Part shown: positions 51,148 through 63,900 of the stretch, piece by piece
Layout: the number at the start of each line of letters is the position of its first letter
Numbering within the stretch: the stretch's first letter is position 1
NCBI GenBank assembly: GCA_905331475.1
Contig: CAJNYU010003233.1
Span: 124,001-188,000, forward strand
Reading direction: 5' to 3'
Length of the DNA stretch: 64,000 nt
DNA from: Rotaria socialis
Lineage: Eukaryota > Rotifera > Eurotatoria > Philodinida > Philodinidae
Position numbers and translations under genes: made by a program
Notes under the pieces: generated by a model
Databases searched by the model: none
Told to the model about the DNA's origin: nothing
What the model saw: only the letters and a program-made list of their open reading frames with translations

Positions 51148-51865
51148 TGCTGCTAATAAGACGATAATTTTGTCAATGCTTTTGGTTCTTTTATTAAAAG
51201 CTGTTACGTCTTTATTGTCAATATCGGTTTTGTACCAGTTATGGACTAACATACTTGCTTCCTATATAATAGACTGTAATTGTTAGAAATACAAGCTGTT
51301 ATTGCCTCGTTACTTACATCGTTTGTCACCGTAGTTCTATTCAAAAGCTGGTGGACATAATCGATGACTTTCATTGCAATTGTTGGCGTTACAAAGAATT
51401 CATTGATCGCTTCGTGATCGAAACTCTTCACATATGCAATGAGTGCACTACGTGGAATTACATGCGAATCAATCCAGGTGAATGAATCCGACTCCCCGAT
51501 AGGATTCCTGGACACTGACCTATTGTCGGTTCCGACGGAAAAAAAACTATTTTCTTATTCACGATCAAATAACAATTTTGAGTCATCAGAGCGCAATGAT
51601 GATTCGTTAGAGTTGGATTCCGTTAAAATCTAACATCGGATCCGACTGTAGGCCCCTGTTCAGGTATCCCATAAGATTTCGTTGGTTTTATTGAAACACA
51701 TATGGTATTCGGTATATTCACTGTCTGACCCTTGTCGGAATCCGATAGGATACTACTGTCGAAATGATTCTCCTGGGAATAGGATTGTTGTCGATGACCT
51801 AAATATATGATGAAATACAATGAAATAAAGGCTAAGAAAAAAAGAAAAGTTGGAGTACTATACAT
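51148..51865 (-). pseudogene. unrecognised gene interrupted by a MITE
   Basis: The right part encodes a signal anchor (MYSTPTFLFFLAFISLYFII) and HRQQSYS (ATG 51863-51865). Coding then resumes after the MITE at about 51473 with IDSHVIPRSALIAYVKSFDH, continuing to a GTAAGT donor (exon limit 51318). It splices over 56 bp to a second exon (51148-51261, EASMLVHNWYKTDIDNKD ... IIVLLAA), which ends at another GTAAGT donor. The next exon was not found; the neighbouring MITE may lie in that intron. The good splice sites show this was a real gene. The MITE inserts extra residues and shifts the frame between the signal anchor and the body. Product unknown; a type II membrane or secreted protein is inferred. 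Confidence 0.5.
51474..51776. mobile_element. MITE-like palindromic element with TCGGAATCCGA words
   Basis: The left end CCAGGTGAATGAATCCGAC and the complement of the right end CCAGGAGAATCATTTCGAC are 15 of 19 identical. The interior repeats words of the form TCGG(A/T)(A/T)CCGA in both orientations (for example near 51515-51530, 51635-51647 and 51736-51748). It interrupts coding sequence on the minus strand. The flanks share only AAT, so the duplication is uncertain. Confidence 0.5.
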
Positions 51866-52142
51866 CTTCTTCGTTCGTTATTCTGTGAATCTAGATTATT
51901 AAGTAGTTGGCTTTCGTCAGAGCCGTTACTTTTATACATTTTACACGATCGATGAATGAACGATCAGAAAAGCTAGCCTTGCTTTCACCACTGCTACTTG
52001 TATTCTTGTGTGAATATGAACAGAAAGTGCATCGGGCCCTTCAACAGTCAGGTTCAGAACGAGCGCATTGATTTTTCTATTTCTTACACACGTGTATGAT
52101 AAGGAAACTAACAGATCTGAGACATTACATTAGTGATAAAAC

Positions 52143-52377
52143 CAAGGGGGGAAAAGCGATTTATGAGTTTCATGATTTTTCTGAGTTTAGCTGATTTAAA
52201 ATGAGTTTGAGAAAACGAAAAATTTGCTAAACTAACTAAAAACTATTCCAAATCATAAATTATTACTGAAAATCATTCAAAGGCACCGAAACTCACGCAA
52301 ACTCATTCCAATACAGTTAATTTATATTGATTGTAAGTTGAGTTTTACTGTGATTTAAATCAGCTTTTTCCCCCTTG
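52143..52377. mobile_element. 235-bp hAT-type MITE with 8-bp target-site duplication
   Basis: Ends are CAAGGGGGGAAAAGCGATTT and, on the complement of the right end, CAAGGGGGAAAAAGCTGATT. Perfect 8-bp direct repeats GATAAAAC flank it at 52135-52142 and 52378-52385. The interior consists of repeated TGAGTTT and AAACTCA words in opposite orientation. CA ends and an 8-bp duplication indicate hAT-type mobilisation. No coding capacity. Confidence 0.8.
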
Positions 52378-52910
52378 GATAAAACGATCAAATATATATT
52401 CAATACTCATAAGGGTGTTCAGGAAGAAATATGTGAAACTCTTTTACTTTTAACAACTAAAAGATCGCGCTAGGAGCAGAAGAAAACTTCTCATGATCCT
52501 CAACTTTTTGAAGATTTGCCTTGTAGGATTGAAGTCCAAACATATTTCTATCTTATACTTTTTAAGTTCATAGAAATGCAAGAATTACAGCTTGTGTAAA
52601 TTACAAACGTTCAATACTGTTTAGATAGCGTATGTCTTCTATCTATTTTGCAATAAACCCGTATGAAAACATATTTATATTCAAGTCATTGTAAAATAAC
52701 TATTCATTATGTTGTAACTTCGTGTATTAAAGTGATAAACTAGCCTGTTTTTTTATGTCAGCCATAGTGGATGTAGAAATTAAGTGTTCTCATATCGTAT
52801 AACTTTGAATGTAATATCGACACTCAATGGATGCATTTCGATTTTCGTTTACTTATCTTATATCTATTTTATTTGACTAAGAGAGAGAAGACAGAAGATA
52901 TGTGATCGCA

Positions 52911-53232
52911 GGTCGAATAGTCCTGCCTAGAAACGGCCAGTTCCGGGTAGTTCCGTTGACTTTGTGGAAGCAGTATTCCGGTTGGAAATTTTTCCGGTGA
53001 TCTCCGATCAATTCCTGCCGGAAAGCACTGGAACTTGGCAGGAATCCGCCGGAAAAGTCCGGCCGTATTTTTGACCGGAATACTGCTTCCATGTTCCAGC
53101 GATTTCCCGTGTTTTCCTGCAGGATATGATGATTTTCTCACATATTTCCTGGAGTATCCCACGGGATCCGGTGGCCCGAATGTTCTACCGCGGATAGTCC
53201 CTGGAACATGTCGCGATCTGACCCTCGAAAAT
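52911..53232. mobile_element. GC-rich palindromic element with TTCCGG words
   Basis: A perfect 17-bp inverted pair GGAAGCAGTATTCCGGT sits at 52966-52982 and 53074-53090. Inside it a shorter pair TTCCTGCC / GGCAGGAA forms a second stem near 53012-53043. TTCCGG/CCGGAA words recur across the whole stretch, which is much richer in G and C than the host sequence. Outer limits are estimated from the composition change; no duplication was identified. Confidence 0.55.
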
Positions 53233-53782
53233 TTTCATTCCCTTCATCCATAACAGTCATTGATGTCGTCGGATATAAAAGCACGACGAAAATCAAAGAA
53301 AAAAGAGAGAACATGTTCGTTTAGATCATATCGAATGTGGACGATCGAAAGCATTATAGATAAGCTCTTTCTTTACGCTTGAAGGTCAAAGTTGCAAGAA
53401 ACGTTGTGTAATGAATATTTTACCAGTGTAAATAAAAATAATACTAGCAAGAAAAAACGAGTATAATGCTTGTGGATTAGATTGCTATTTTATTAGAGGA
53501 ACGTTTTTTATAATGCACCTAAATCATTTCCATTGAAAAAATGTAAAGAACCTTTCGAACTATTGAATAGCTGCATGAGTGTCTAATAGAAAGTGCTCAT
53601 AAGCTAGTGTCCTCTTTCGATAGCTTTATCTTAAATAGATCTGATTGGATAACATGAAGCATGTTGCAGTGAAATACAATTTTGGTATTATTATCCAATC
53701 ATAAGAGAACGATTCTTTCGTGTATTTCATAGTGGAATATACGTAGATCAGTATCATAAAAAATCGATATTAGATTCAGAAA

Positions 53783-55159
53783 ATGAGTAAGAAAAATACG
53801 GTTTCATCTGATGTCAACATAGTCAAAAATGATGCGGTTCCTCAACATCCAGGAATTGAACATTTTTTAAATTTGAATACAATTCTTCATTCATTAGTTG
53901 ATTTTATTCGACCTGAAACCTACATCGCCCAAGACGAATTACAAGCATACAATGAACGTAAAGATAAATTTCTTCGGGAATCAACATCAAAACGTAATAA
54001 ACAACAACAAAAAGGCAAAGGACCAACTTCTACATCATCATTTGATGTAGCCGGTGTTGAATCGATCAGAACAACATCAGGAATCTATCGATTTCTAGCT
54101 CATCATGATAGTAATTAACCATTATAGTTTATTATTTAGAATTTTCTATTTTCATTTCTATTTAGAAAATAACTCATCAACTGCTAACAATAAGAAAAAG
54201 TCAAGCACTCCAGTCAGCCGTGAGGAATTATTAAAAAAACTTCACGATAAAATGCCTCATCGTCAACAACAAGCAGGTTAATATCGATCGATTCTTCGTT
54301 TAAGTTGAGCAGTCCGATTTTAATCTGAAGAAACACTTAGATTCAGACTATTGAGCGGATTCTAGTAACAAACATTCAATATTTTAACATAGCAAGAACA
54401 TATTAGGTTGAGCGGAGAGAATCCGAAGTCATGCCTGCATCGTATATATACTTTGGATCCCTATCGAAGAGCAGTCTGAAAAGTTTTTATTTAAAAATTA
54501 CTAAATCCAATAAGAAAATGTCTAACTATTTGATTATTTTGACAGAGAATGGAGTTGAAGAAAATGGCAAACGTAAACGAACAAAAGATAAATCAGCCGA
54601 GCGTACAAAACGACCTCGATCAACTACAAAAGAATGGATAGCACCTTCTTCAAACGATAATGAAGAATCGAAACCATCAACTAAAACTCCACCAATTGTT
54701 CCAAATCAAATAACATTTGGTCGATTTGAATTTAAGACTGAAGATTCAGTTGATACAAGTTCGAAAAAGAAAAAAACTAAAAAATTCCAAAATAAAAAAC
54801 AACAATTAATTAGTACATTGAAAAAAGTTGAATCCGAACAAGATGAAATCAATCGTTTAAAAGAAGAAAATCCTGAAGAAGGGAAAGAAATTTTACGTTC
54901 AAAAAATTGGAAAACAGCATTAGCAAAGGCCAAAGGTGAAAAAATTCGTGATAATGTTCAATTATTACGAAAATCAATTAAAAAACAAAGCAAACTTCGT
55001 GAACGATCAGCTAAAAAATGGCAAAGGAATAAATCTGAAACCAATAAACGTGTGAAAGAAAAACAAGAAAAACGTCAAACGAATTTACAAAAGAGAAAAG
55101 ATGATAAAAAATCGAAAATAAAAAAGAGATTAATTAAAAAAGGCCGTTTAATTAGTTAA
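53783..55159 (+). CDS. SURF6: SURF6/Rrp14 nucleolar ribosome-biogenesis protein
   Basis: Three exons (53783-54110, 54166-54276, 54546-55159) keep phase and give 350 codons. Exon 2 carries the small conserved box SREELLKKLHDKMPHRQQQA. Exon 3 carries the C-terminal SURF6 domain: NWKTALAKAKGEKIRDNVQL, LLRKSIKKQSKLRERSAKKW, then a strongly basic helix ending KKRLIKKGRLIS. The order and basic composition match SURF6/Rrp14, which acts in the nucleolus in early pre-rRNA processing. Length agrees with the human protein (361). A CAG lies 3 nt before the ATG. The next gene starts only 62 bp after the stop. Confidence 0.9.
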
Positions 55160-55221
55160 AAGAATCAATTTTGTGTTTGTTTTTGTTTTTGTTTTTTTTT
55201 CTTTTCAAGATATTTTTCATT
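55160..55221 (+). promoter_or_regulatory. 62-bp intercistronic gap with polypyrimidine-AG acceptor
   Basis: Between the SURF6 stop and the next ATG lie a long T/G-T tract, TTTTTTTTTCTTTTC, and AAG at about 55207-55209, followed by 12 nt to the ATG. No polyadenylation signal or room for a promoter is evident. The arrangement looks like a trans-splice acceptor in an operon-like transcript. Confidence 0.45.
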
Positions 55222-55485
55222 ATGCCTACACGACAACTTGAAATACTTCGCCTTTATCGAGATTTACTTCGATACAGTCAAACATTAAAGTATACAGATG
55301 TTGACTTTTATTTAAATAGAATTAAACAAGAATTTGCCAAAGGAAAACTACTACAAAATGAACATGAAATTGTACGACAAATAGAGGTAAAAGAGAATTT
55401 TTCTATGCTGTTATGAACTCTCTCTCTCTCTCTTTGCTTTATTTAGAAAGGTCAAGAATTTTTAAAAAATAAACGTATGATTTAA
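55222..55485 (+). CDS. LYR-motif microprotein, homologue of the MIEF1 upstream-ORF peptide (AltMiD51)
   Basis: Two exons (55222-55386 and 55447-55485) separated by a 60-bp intron give 67 codons; the human microprotein has 70. The LYR motif is near the start (LEILRLYRDLLRYSQTLKYT), followed by DVDFYLNRIKQEF and the family ending EKGQEFLKNKRMI. The human counterpart is translated from the 5' leader of the MIEF1 mRNA and is found with MALSU1 and mitochondrial acyl carrier protein on the assembling mitochondrial large ribosomal subunit; LYR proteins bind ACP. Here it is a separate gene behind SURF6, with no MIEF1-like frame following. Family match is strong in spite of the small size. Confidence 0.85.
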
Positions 55486-57116
55486 TATATATGTAAATCT
55501 ATTTAAAACGTCATTCAAGGAACAGACTTGTATATTTTTTTCTTTCATGTAATTTACTTTTTTCGTTGTGAAACTTACAATTAGATTTGTCTTTTTTTCA
55601 CTGATTACAAGATGACATCATATCGAATCTTCTAAAGAATGATATACAATTCGAGAGGAACAATATTTCAAATAGATTTTTTTAATGTGTTCAATGCCAT
55701 TTTAAATAGTGTGAATGAAATAACTACAGTCATCATGTCTATAGGAGATATCCGTCCGCGCTCACATTAAACTAAGCATAGTTTTTAAGGTTTCGAGCTG
55801 AACGACAATAGTTAAGATTATTTTTGGAATTATGAAGCTCGCAAAATGACTTATTACATCTGAAAATTCAGTTTGGATTTAAAATTATGGAAGTAGATTG
55901 GCTACAACGATAGAATATATATAAATATATTGTCGATTTAGAACATCCGATAGTATAAAAAAGATCTACTGCGACATGTGATTAACGAGAACGTTGGTAA
56001 GCTTATTGATGAAGTTGATCGAACTGACGAGTAAGATAAAATAAAAATTTACTGCACAACATGGTAATTTTATCTACAATCATCTTACTCGAAATAGACA
56101 AATACAATCGATATTCATAGATAGTGTAATACTTCAACTGTTGATTATCACAACTGTATAGAATGTAAAACAGAAGTAAATTATGAAAATTAACACATTT
56201 TCTCAAAGTTCACGCATTCGAACTTTTAATTAATAGAAATCTATAGTCAGTTTATAGTATACTATTTTATGATTTATATTTTCTTGTGTTCGTTTTGTTT
56301 TCGCAAACATTTTATTGCGGGTTACTCATAATGGAATCCATCAATCATTCGATTATTTTCCATAAAAATTACAAATGAACAATGCATTTAGTACATAATT
56401 TCTTATTCCGGTCACAACCTCATCGTTACATTCTGTCTTGGATTTGAGAATCAATAAAATGAATTTAACAAGTCTGCAATCATCATCGACAATTATTTCT
56501 AACTCAATCACAAAAATGTCATTAGCTGTACGAAATAGCACGCTCATTTGAATAATAAATTGAGAACAAAGAAAGAAACCTTTCATCACTATGATCAGGC
56601 CTCGCAGCAGTACTACTTTCCTTATTTCTTTTTGATGTCCTGATATTTTATGATTTTTTTTTACCAATAGGCCTAAATATAAATGACTTCCACATTTTCT
56701 TTTGTTATGATCAATATTTCAAGGTTAATATATATGTAATTATTTGATAAGTTTTACGAAAAAGCTTTTCAACGCAGCCCCGTTGGAGCTAAAATGTGGA
56801 ACTCACATATTTCGGTCAGTTAGATACTGATCAAATAGCAGTTTTATTTTTTCAGAATAGTGAGATCATATTTTGTTCACAAATGAGATAATAAACCTTT
56901 TTAACATTTGAAGTTTATTGAAGCTATCAATAGGAAATATTACTAGAGAGAATGTATAAAAAAAATTTTTTGTTTAGAATATGTCAGTATGCTGAAGTGT
57001 TTAGTGGTTTCATTGAGAAATATTGTGAATGATAATAGTTTAAACAGTATTTAGGATATAGCTATCAATATTATTGAGAAATTTATATTTTTTCGTATTA
57101 TCAGGTGAGAAATTGN
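55486..57116. other. intergenic
   Basis: AT-rich sequence without recognisable genes. An ambiguous base is at 57116, directly before the next element. Confidence 0.4.
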
Positions 57117-57512
57117 CAGAGGAGCCGCAAAAACCTAAAAATTCAACTTACACTCACTATTTTCTTCAAAAATATATGTGAGTTCCACAGAAAAAAGAAT
57201 TAGAAGCAAGCATCCAACGAACAGTGATTTCGTCACATTTTTGATTTTTCCTTCGTGATTTATGAAGTTCATCGAAGCAATGCACGTGGTTATAAAAATA
57301 GATTACCATTACTTTATTCAATTTTGTGAAAGTTTAATCGCTTAGTGCGTTATCAAAACAAGTCTGCAAATGTCCTGATTTTTTCCCAATTTGTGTCCTG
57401 TTTGAATTCCTGATTTTTTCCCAATTTGTGTCCTGTTTGAATTCCTGATTTTTTCCCAATTTGTGTCCTGTCTGAATTCCTGATTTTGAGACATACGCTG
57501 CTGCGACCCCTG
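57117..57512. mobile_element. hAT-like non-autonomous element, about 396 bp
   Basis: The left end reads CAGAGGAGCCGCAAAAACC; the complement of the right end reads CAGGGGTCGCAGCAGCG. Both are CAGRGG-type ends seen in hAT elements, but the match is only partial. No 8-bp duplication is visible; the ambiguous base abuts the left end. There is no coding sequence. A block of 35-bp tandem repeats lies in the right part. Confidence 0.4.
57373..57486 (+). repeat. 35-bp tandem repeat, three units plus a partial one
   Basis: Units begin TCCTGATTTTTTCCCAATTT at 57373, 57408 and 57443, with a partial fourth at 57478. They are nearly identical (one T/C change in the third), indicating recent expansion. 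Confidence 0.92.
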
Positions 57513-57912
57513 ATTACAATTCCGAATAGATTATTTGTTTATTTACTGGAAAATGTTATTCTTCTATCAAAGTACTGGAAATACATTCAATTGAGTTTAA
57601 AGGAGTGTTTATTTTTATTTTCGAAAGACAATTCACCGTGCACAGAATAAAAATAGTAACATTATATCTGATCTTAAATGTCTCTTATATATATATATAT
57701 AGAATGATCATATTACTTTATCACAAACTATGCGCTACGAACATTATTTTGAATATCAATCGTCTATGGAAATATATTTATATACAAAAATAGTTTTGTC
57801 TTTTCTTATTTGCCATTGGTTGTCGTACGTTTATATTTTTTCGGTGTTGGAATGCGTGTTAAAATTTTCAATTCTCGATATTGTAACTAAATTAAGTAGT
57901 AAAACGGTGGAT

Positions 57913-60900
57913 TCAATTTGTATGTTCCCTAAAAATCATCAAACTTACTAGTTCAGGATCGGAAGGTAATCGTGATATAAAATCAGCTAATTCATCATTA
58001 TCAATAAAACCTTTTGGTTTACGAAATCGTTTAGTAAATTTGTTTATAGTAAATGCAAGAACTAAATATCGAAGTGGAATGTGATAGAGTATTATGGAAA
58101 TGATCGTTAAAGCAGTGATAGCAAGAATGGATAGCCAAGGAACAGTAAAATTGAAAACGCTACAAAAATAATTATAAGTTTCTATTACGAAAAAACATTT
58201 TCTCTGACTTTTTAATTCGCTCCATTGTCGAAGCAAAATCATCAACATAACCTTGAATTTCAAGAACAGTATCTTGAATACCGTGAATAACACCCAACAA
58301 TGATCTCTTTTGTTCCTATTGGAAGAAATCAATACTTGAAAGTTGTTTTGTTTTTGTTTTCGCCTTCTTACTTTCGTATTACCATCACCATCCAGTACAT
58401 CTTCATCGATCGTTGCCGGCTGTATTACTGCAGATACTGTCTTCAAAAGATAAAAGCAATCAGCAGATATTTATTTAATTGAAATTCAAATCGTATTTTT
58501 TTTACTTCATCTGCTAATGTCGAAAAAGGTTTTCCCAATGAACCGCGACGATATTCAACTACTGCATTCCATGCAAATATTAATAAAAGTGCAAAAGGGA
58601 GCATATACAATTGGAAATTCCAAATAATTATAAGTGAAGACTATAACAAGCAAACATTTTATCATTTCAAACAAATCATCTCAAACAAATCATCTTACAA
58701 TAAAAGCACAAAAGCTTAGTAGAGGATTTTCCCATTCAACACAATAATTTATAAATTTCACTGCATTAAGTACATACTTGAGCATATTTCTTACACGATT
58801 GATATGTTGTTTAAAGACCTACAAGAACTCATAATGAATGGAAAATAATTTGTCAAGAATAAACAACTACTTACGCCGACACGAAATTTTCCATCCTGTT
58901 GATAATATCGAATCTGTCTGGGATTAAATGTACGAAGAATTGCTCTTAACTAGTTTAGTCGAGAAAAAGCACCTGTATAAAAAGTTTAGTATGAAAAACA
59001 AGATTTCTTTACATTTGTATACACAACAGTGGCTTCAATTTCAATAATACCTTTGACAGGTAAAATACATTTACGATCTTTTAATCCCATCCATCTTTTT
59101 TCGCCATTTTTAATCTTAAACAAGAAAAGAATCATTATGAATATAAATAAAGGAAACTAATTTCCGTTGTACCGCTAACAATGGTATGACGACTTTTCCT
59201 ATAAATTCTGTCGTTTTATTAGTATCTTCATCATAAATAGTTAATTCTAACGTCGAATGTATATCTTGTACGGGTATAATAAATGATTTATTCCAAACAG
59301 GATCGAGGGTTTTATAAATTGTATGTGTACGTAAACGTGTTGAATCAAGTTCGACAACACAAAATGGATCTGATTTACCATTGATATCTTTTGCGCTTAA
59401 ATCGCGTGCTTGATAAACTAATACAAATGAGTACAGATGATGATTTTCTGGGAAAAAAAATCAATTATTGTCCTACTTTTAATTTCAACTTTTCCGACAT
59501 CAAATATTGGTGTTATTGATCGTAGTGACGAGAAAAAGCTCTAAGAAAAATCACGGATTCATTCTTTTTTTTTAAAACAACATTAAATTTTTTGCTTCTA
59601 TACGAACATAATATTGGATATCTTCATCGGTTAATTTTGATGGCATAACATCTAGAGCAAGATTTGAAGAAGTATCGCTATCATTTGTTACATCTGGTAA
59701 TGGTGCTATTCCAGTTATGGTTACAAATAAATCAATAGCGCCAGCGTTATCATCGAGATCTACTGATATTTTGTGAGTTCGTTCTTCATCCAGATGAGTT
59801 AAATTACAGCATCCTCTAGATAAAATAATCAAATGTTCATATTATTTCTACTAGTTATATATTCTATGTACTTTCCAATAAGTTCTCCAGAACTACTTGT
59901 GTCATCAACTACAGTTATTTCTAATGGAGGCAGTTCACTAGCAAGAATCTCATAGATAAATGACTGATGCCATTTAGGATTAAGAGTTGATTTGATTGTC
60001 TAATGAAAAATAAAATACAAACATTATTCATCATATAAATTATATTATTATACTTGTGTTCGATATTTTTTATTTGTTCCAAATTTAAGACGAACAGAAG
60101 GACTAAACATTTTATTCGAAGCACCAGTCACTGATAAATTTCTGCCTTCAATAATAAATACATCAACAGTACGTCGTAATAATGGATACGTATTTGTATT
60201 TCCTAAGCGACCAGTTAAAGAAGACTTTCTATTCAATTGCTTTGACACTGTGCGCATTATCTTTAAAAATGAATGAAGATTAAATGGCAAATCTATATAT
60301 AGCGTGTTATTATTTTCTTTTAAATTTATTCTTACTTCATCACGAAATTCTGGTGACTTAGGTGTGATTGTAATACTCATTTTGAGCATACCCGTTTTCC
60401 CATCGGTTCTTTTTTCATTTTCTAAATCAAGTGTGGCATTATAAACTTTTTCAAGCGGTACTTTCCATAGATCAATTCTAGCTGAACCCATTGACTCATC
60501 GCGTCCAATACGATCGTAATCAAATATATGAAAATAAATTGGAATATTTAAATCATGCACGAAAAATGTCGTTTTTTCATTCCATACTGGGTTTAAATTT
60601 TTAAAAACAATATTTGTTTCAAATTTTGCATCATTACCATAATAAACTTTAATATATGGATCGCTGGTACCACTAAAATCTTTAATCGATAAATCTTTGC
60701 CTCGTTCAATATGAAGTTCAATCCAATAGATTGTATCATTAGAACTTGTTTTTACTGACACATTTGTTAACAGTGATGTCAACGATGGAGATTTACTTAC
60801 AACTGTTTTTGCACGTTGTGTTATATGATCTTTTAATTTATTAAAATTTTTTCGATTTGTATACAATGCACGATTTGTTTCACTGTTTAACTGCGAAATA

Positions 60901-63900
60901 TTATCGTCATCAACTGTCGACATATCGGTAGAATTACGTTGAACAACTGTTACTTGATCATCAGTACTTGGTCTAGTTGCTGTTGTAGTAATCGGAAGTT
61001 CGGGAGATGTTAAATCAAGTTCTTTTTTATTGATATCTTGATTGACTTCGCATAGTGTTGTTACTGATGATTCCTAGAGATTCACAAATGAAGAGAAAAA
61101 AAAAGAAACTTCGCTTTATTAACGGAATCTTATTTTAATTTTAATGAAACAGAAATTAATCACCTTGATGCACGCACAAAAACATTTCATAATCATATTG
61201 TGGTTATCTTTATTAGGTATGCTCATTTTGATAATAAGCTCGTCTTACAATGTTCACTGACATCATTAGGTCAGCTTTCGTTGCAGTTTTTCTTTACTTC
61301 AATTTTCTCTTAGCATTTTGCGACTAACTAAACGATTAAACGAAAAGAAAACGGATGTTAACATGCGTCAAACGATTAGCGACAACAGAAAAACTCATTT
61401 TCCTCGACTGTTTGAGGCTACATAGAGCAAAAAGAAGGAAAAATGTTTGCTGAGAAAAAAAAGCAAAACAAAAGACTCTGTTCTCCTTCTGTGCCTCACA
61501 GATTTTTTAGTATGGAACTCTTTTCTTTTTGTTGTCGATAGAATGGTGCCACTTTCGTTAGTCAGTAAATGAAGCTATATCTGTCGATAGATACGACAAT
61601 GCATTCTATTGCATCTCATTAACAACTAATGTTTTAACGATTAACATTTGAGTTGCCTATCGATAGGAACATGAAGATCGAAGCATTAAGACCTATTCTA
61701 TATAGTTTTAACCAAGCTAATGGCAGATCTTCCTATTCCATTATGGAATTTCTTAATAGTATAGGATAGGACAAATTCTCTCGGAAATGGCATCCGACTT
61801 CGACAAAAGCGCACACAAAATATTACGTTCTTCAAAAATAATTCCATTTATACTACATGTGTAGATCTAGAATGAACAGAATGCCTGGCATGTTTTTTTG
61901 TCTTTTGTGTTTTTGTTTTCCCTTGACTGAATAAGTAAGAAGATAAGAATTAAAAAGATTAAAAATACATGTCGTTTACGACGCAGTTCTAATAATATTG
62001 CGTCTGAGATCATCTCATGCTTAATAATCTGAAAACAATTACGCAAACAAAATTTTTAATGTGACACGAACGGAATTTGTTCTACTCAGTAATTGTTTGT
62101 GGTTTTCCTTCATATTTGACTTTTTTGTTGCCAAGTGTTCATCAGAAAAACAAATAAAAACTCTGTTCTTGAAGTGTGATTACTTTCCACTTGAATCTCA
62201 CTAATAGGCTACATCAACGAATAGCATTTGCTATAGAATTCAATTTAAGATAAACTTGATGGTTGATAAATACAATTCATCTGTATTAAAAAATTAGCAC
62301 TGAGAAAAAAGATATCTAAATAACTAACATCAAAATTCTCTAGATAAATAAAACTAGTTCTATCTCAAGAGCATAATTTTTCTTACAGGTAAATAATTCT
62401 CAAACGATCGACCAGTATTTATATTACAAACGTAATTACATTTTAAAAATGCTTAAAAACAGCTGCTTTAGTGATAGCTTATTTAGAAACTGAGTCTTCT
62501 CATGAATTTAGTTGTCAAATGATCTTTAGAATCGGAGAATGTGTTGCTATGAGATGAGGTAGGTTAAAACAAAAATAACACCTTCAGTGTCGACATCCTT
62601 ATCAATAAAAATTGTGTTTTACCATGAACTTCGTCATTGATAATGTTTTCTACGTTACAAATATATATATATATATATGTAGGTATTTATATATTGTCAA
62701 TAAAGACTTCAATCCTTGCTCGTACTAGCACAACGATGCCATTATTTTTTTGTAGCAACCGGTAAAGTGGTCGTTTGCAAAAAAAAAACGAACGATAAAA
62801 TCAAGGCCAATCGAATAATTTTATTCGTATTTAGGTAGGGTTTATATCATTTCTGTCTGAAAAATATGGTCGAATGTTTGAATCGCAAATTTATTCATAT
62901 GAAAAGAAAAACAGAATACCTATTAAGGATTAAAAATACAACAATACATTGTTATTGTTTATTTCATATTTTAAATATACATATTTAATATGTGCATAGA
63001 ATTATATCTAGTCAAAAAATAAAATTTTCAGTGCTTCCTTCCGATTTATAAAGTGTTATTCGGTAACTTCAGCGAGTTGAAACAAGTAAATTTTTTTACA
63101 ATTATTAAATTGAAAGAGAAAAATCCCTCTTTTTTTCTTTAACGATAATCAGTTTCGAAATTTAGGCGATTTGTGATTATTCTAAATGAGCATGAATGGC
63201 TCTTTTTTTGCAGGCACTAACACTCATGGGACAACACTGATAAGTAGGAAACATGTGTAATTAGATGTACGAATTGCAAAGATAATTCAGACATAAGAAG
63301 ATCTTTTCCTTATTATATCATGAATAATAAATCAACAATAGGACAACTAGAGACAAAAATAGTAGTAATCAAGAAAAAAAAGCACCGAAAGCTTATAAAA
63401 ACAAGCTCAAAATAAAAATATTTTAACGTTTTTTTATAATATTGATATGATAAATTATTTCCGTTTCTATATGGAAACTATATCATGAGAACGATTGATA
63501 GAAATATCTTATGAAATTATTTTATTTTCGTTCTGTGACACGCACGAAAAACAACAGCTGGCGCAAGCTGACGAGTCCAATACTATCGACTATATAATAT
63601 TTCATTGAATCAAACGATAGTTACATACAAATTTTTTAGTTCAAGATAACTTACGGAATCAGAAATAGTAGGCGGCAATGATAAAGCTTTGCGATCATCA
63701 TAGTTCGGTGATGATAATGCCGTTGCAGTTTTTCGTGTTTTACGAAAACGTGATTTAACATTGACTAATAATGATAAATGATGCGAAAATGAAACTGGTG
63801 CCGAACTATCTACATGAAGTTTTGTTTGGTTATTGGATGTTTCAGCATGATCAGTTGAACTACGTTGCGTATTAACCAATGCCGCTGATAATGATCCCGC

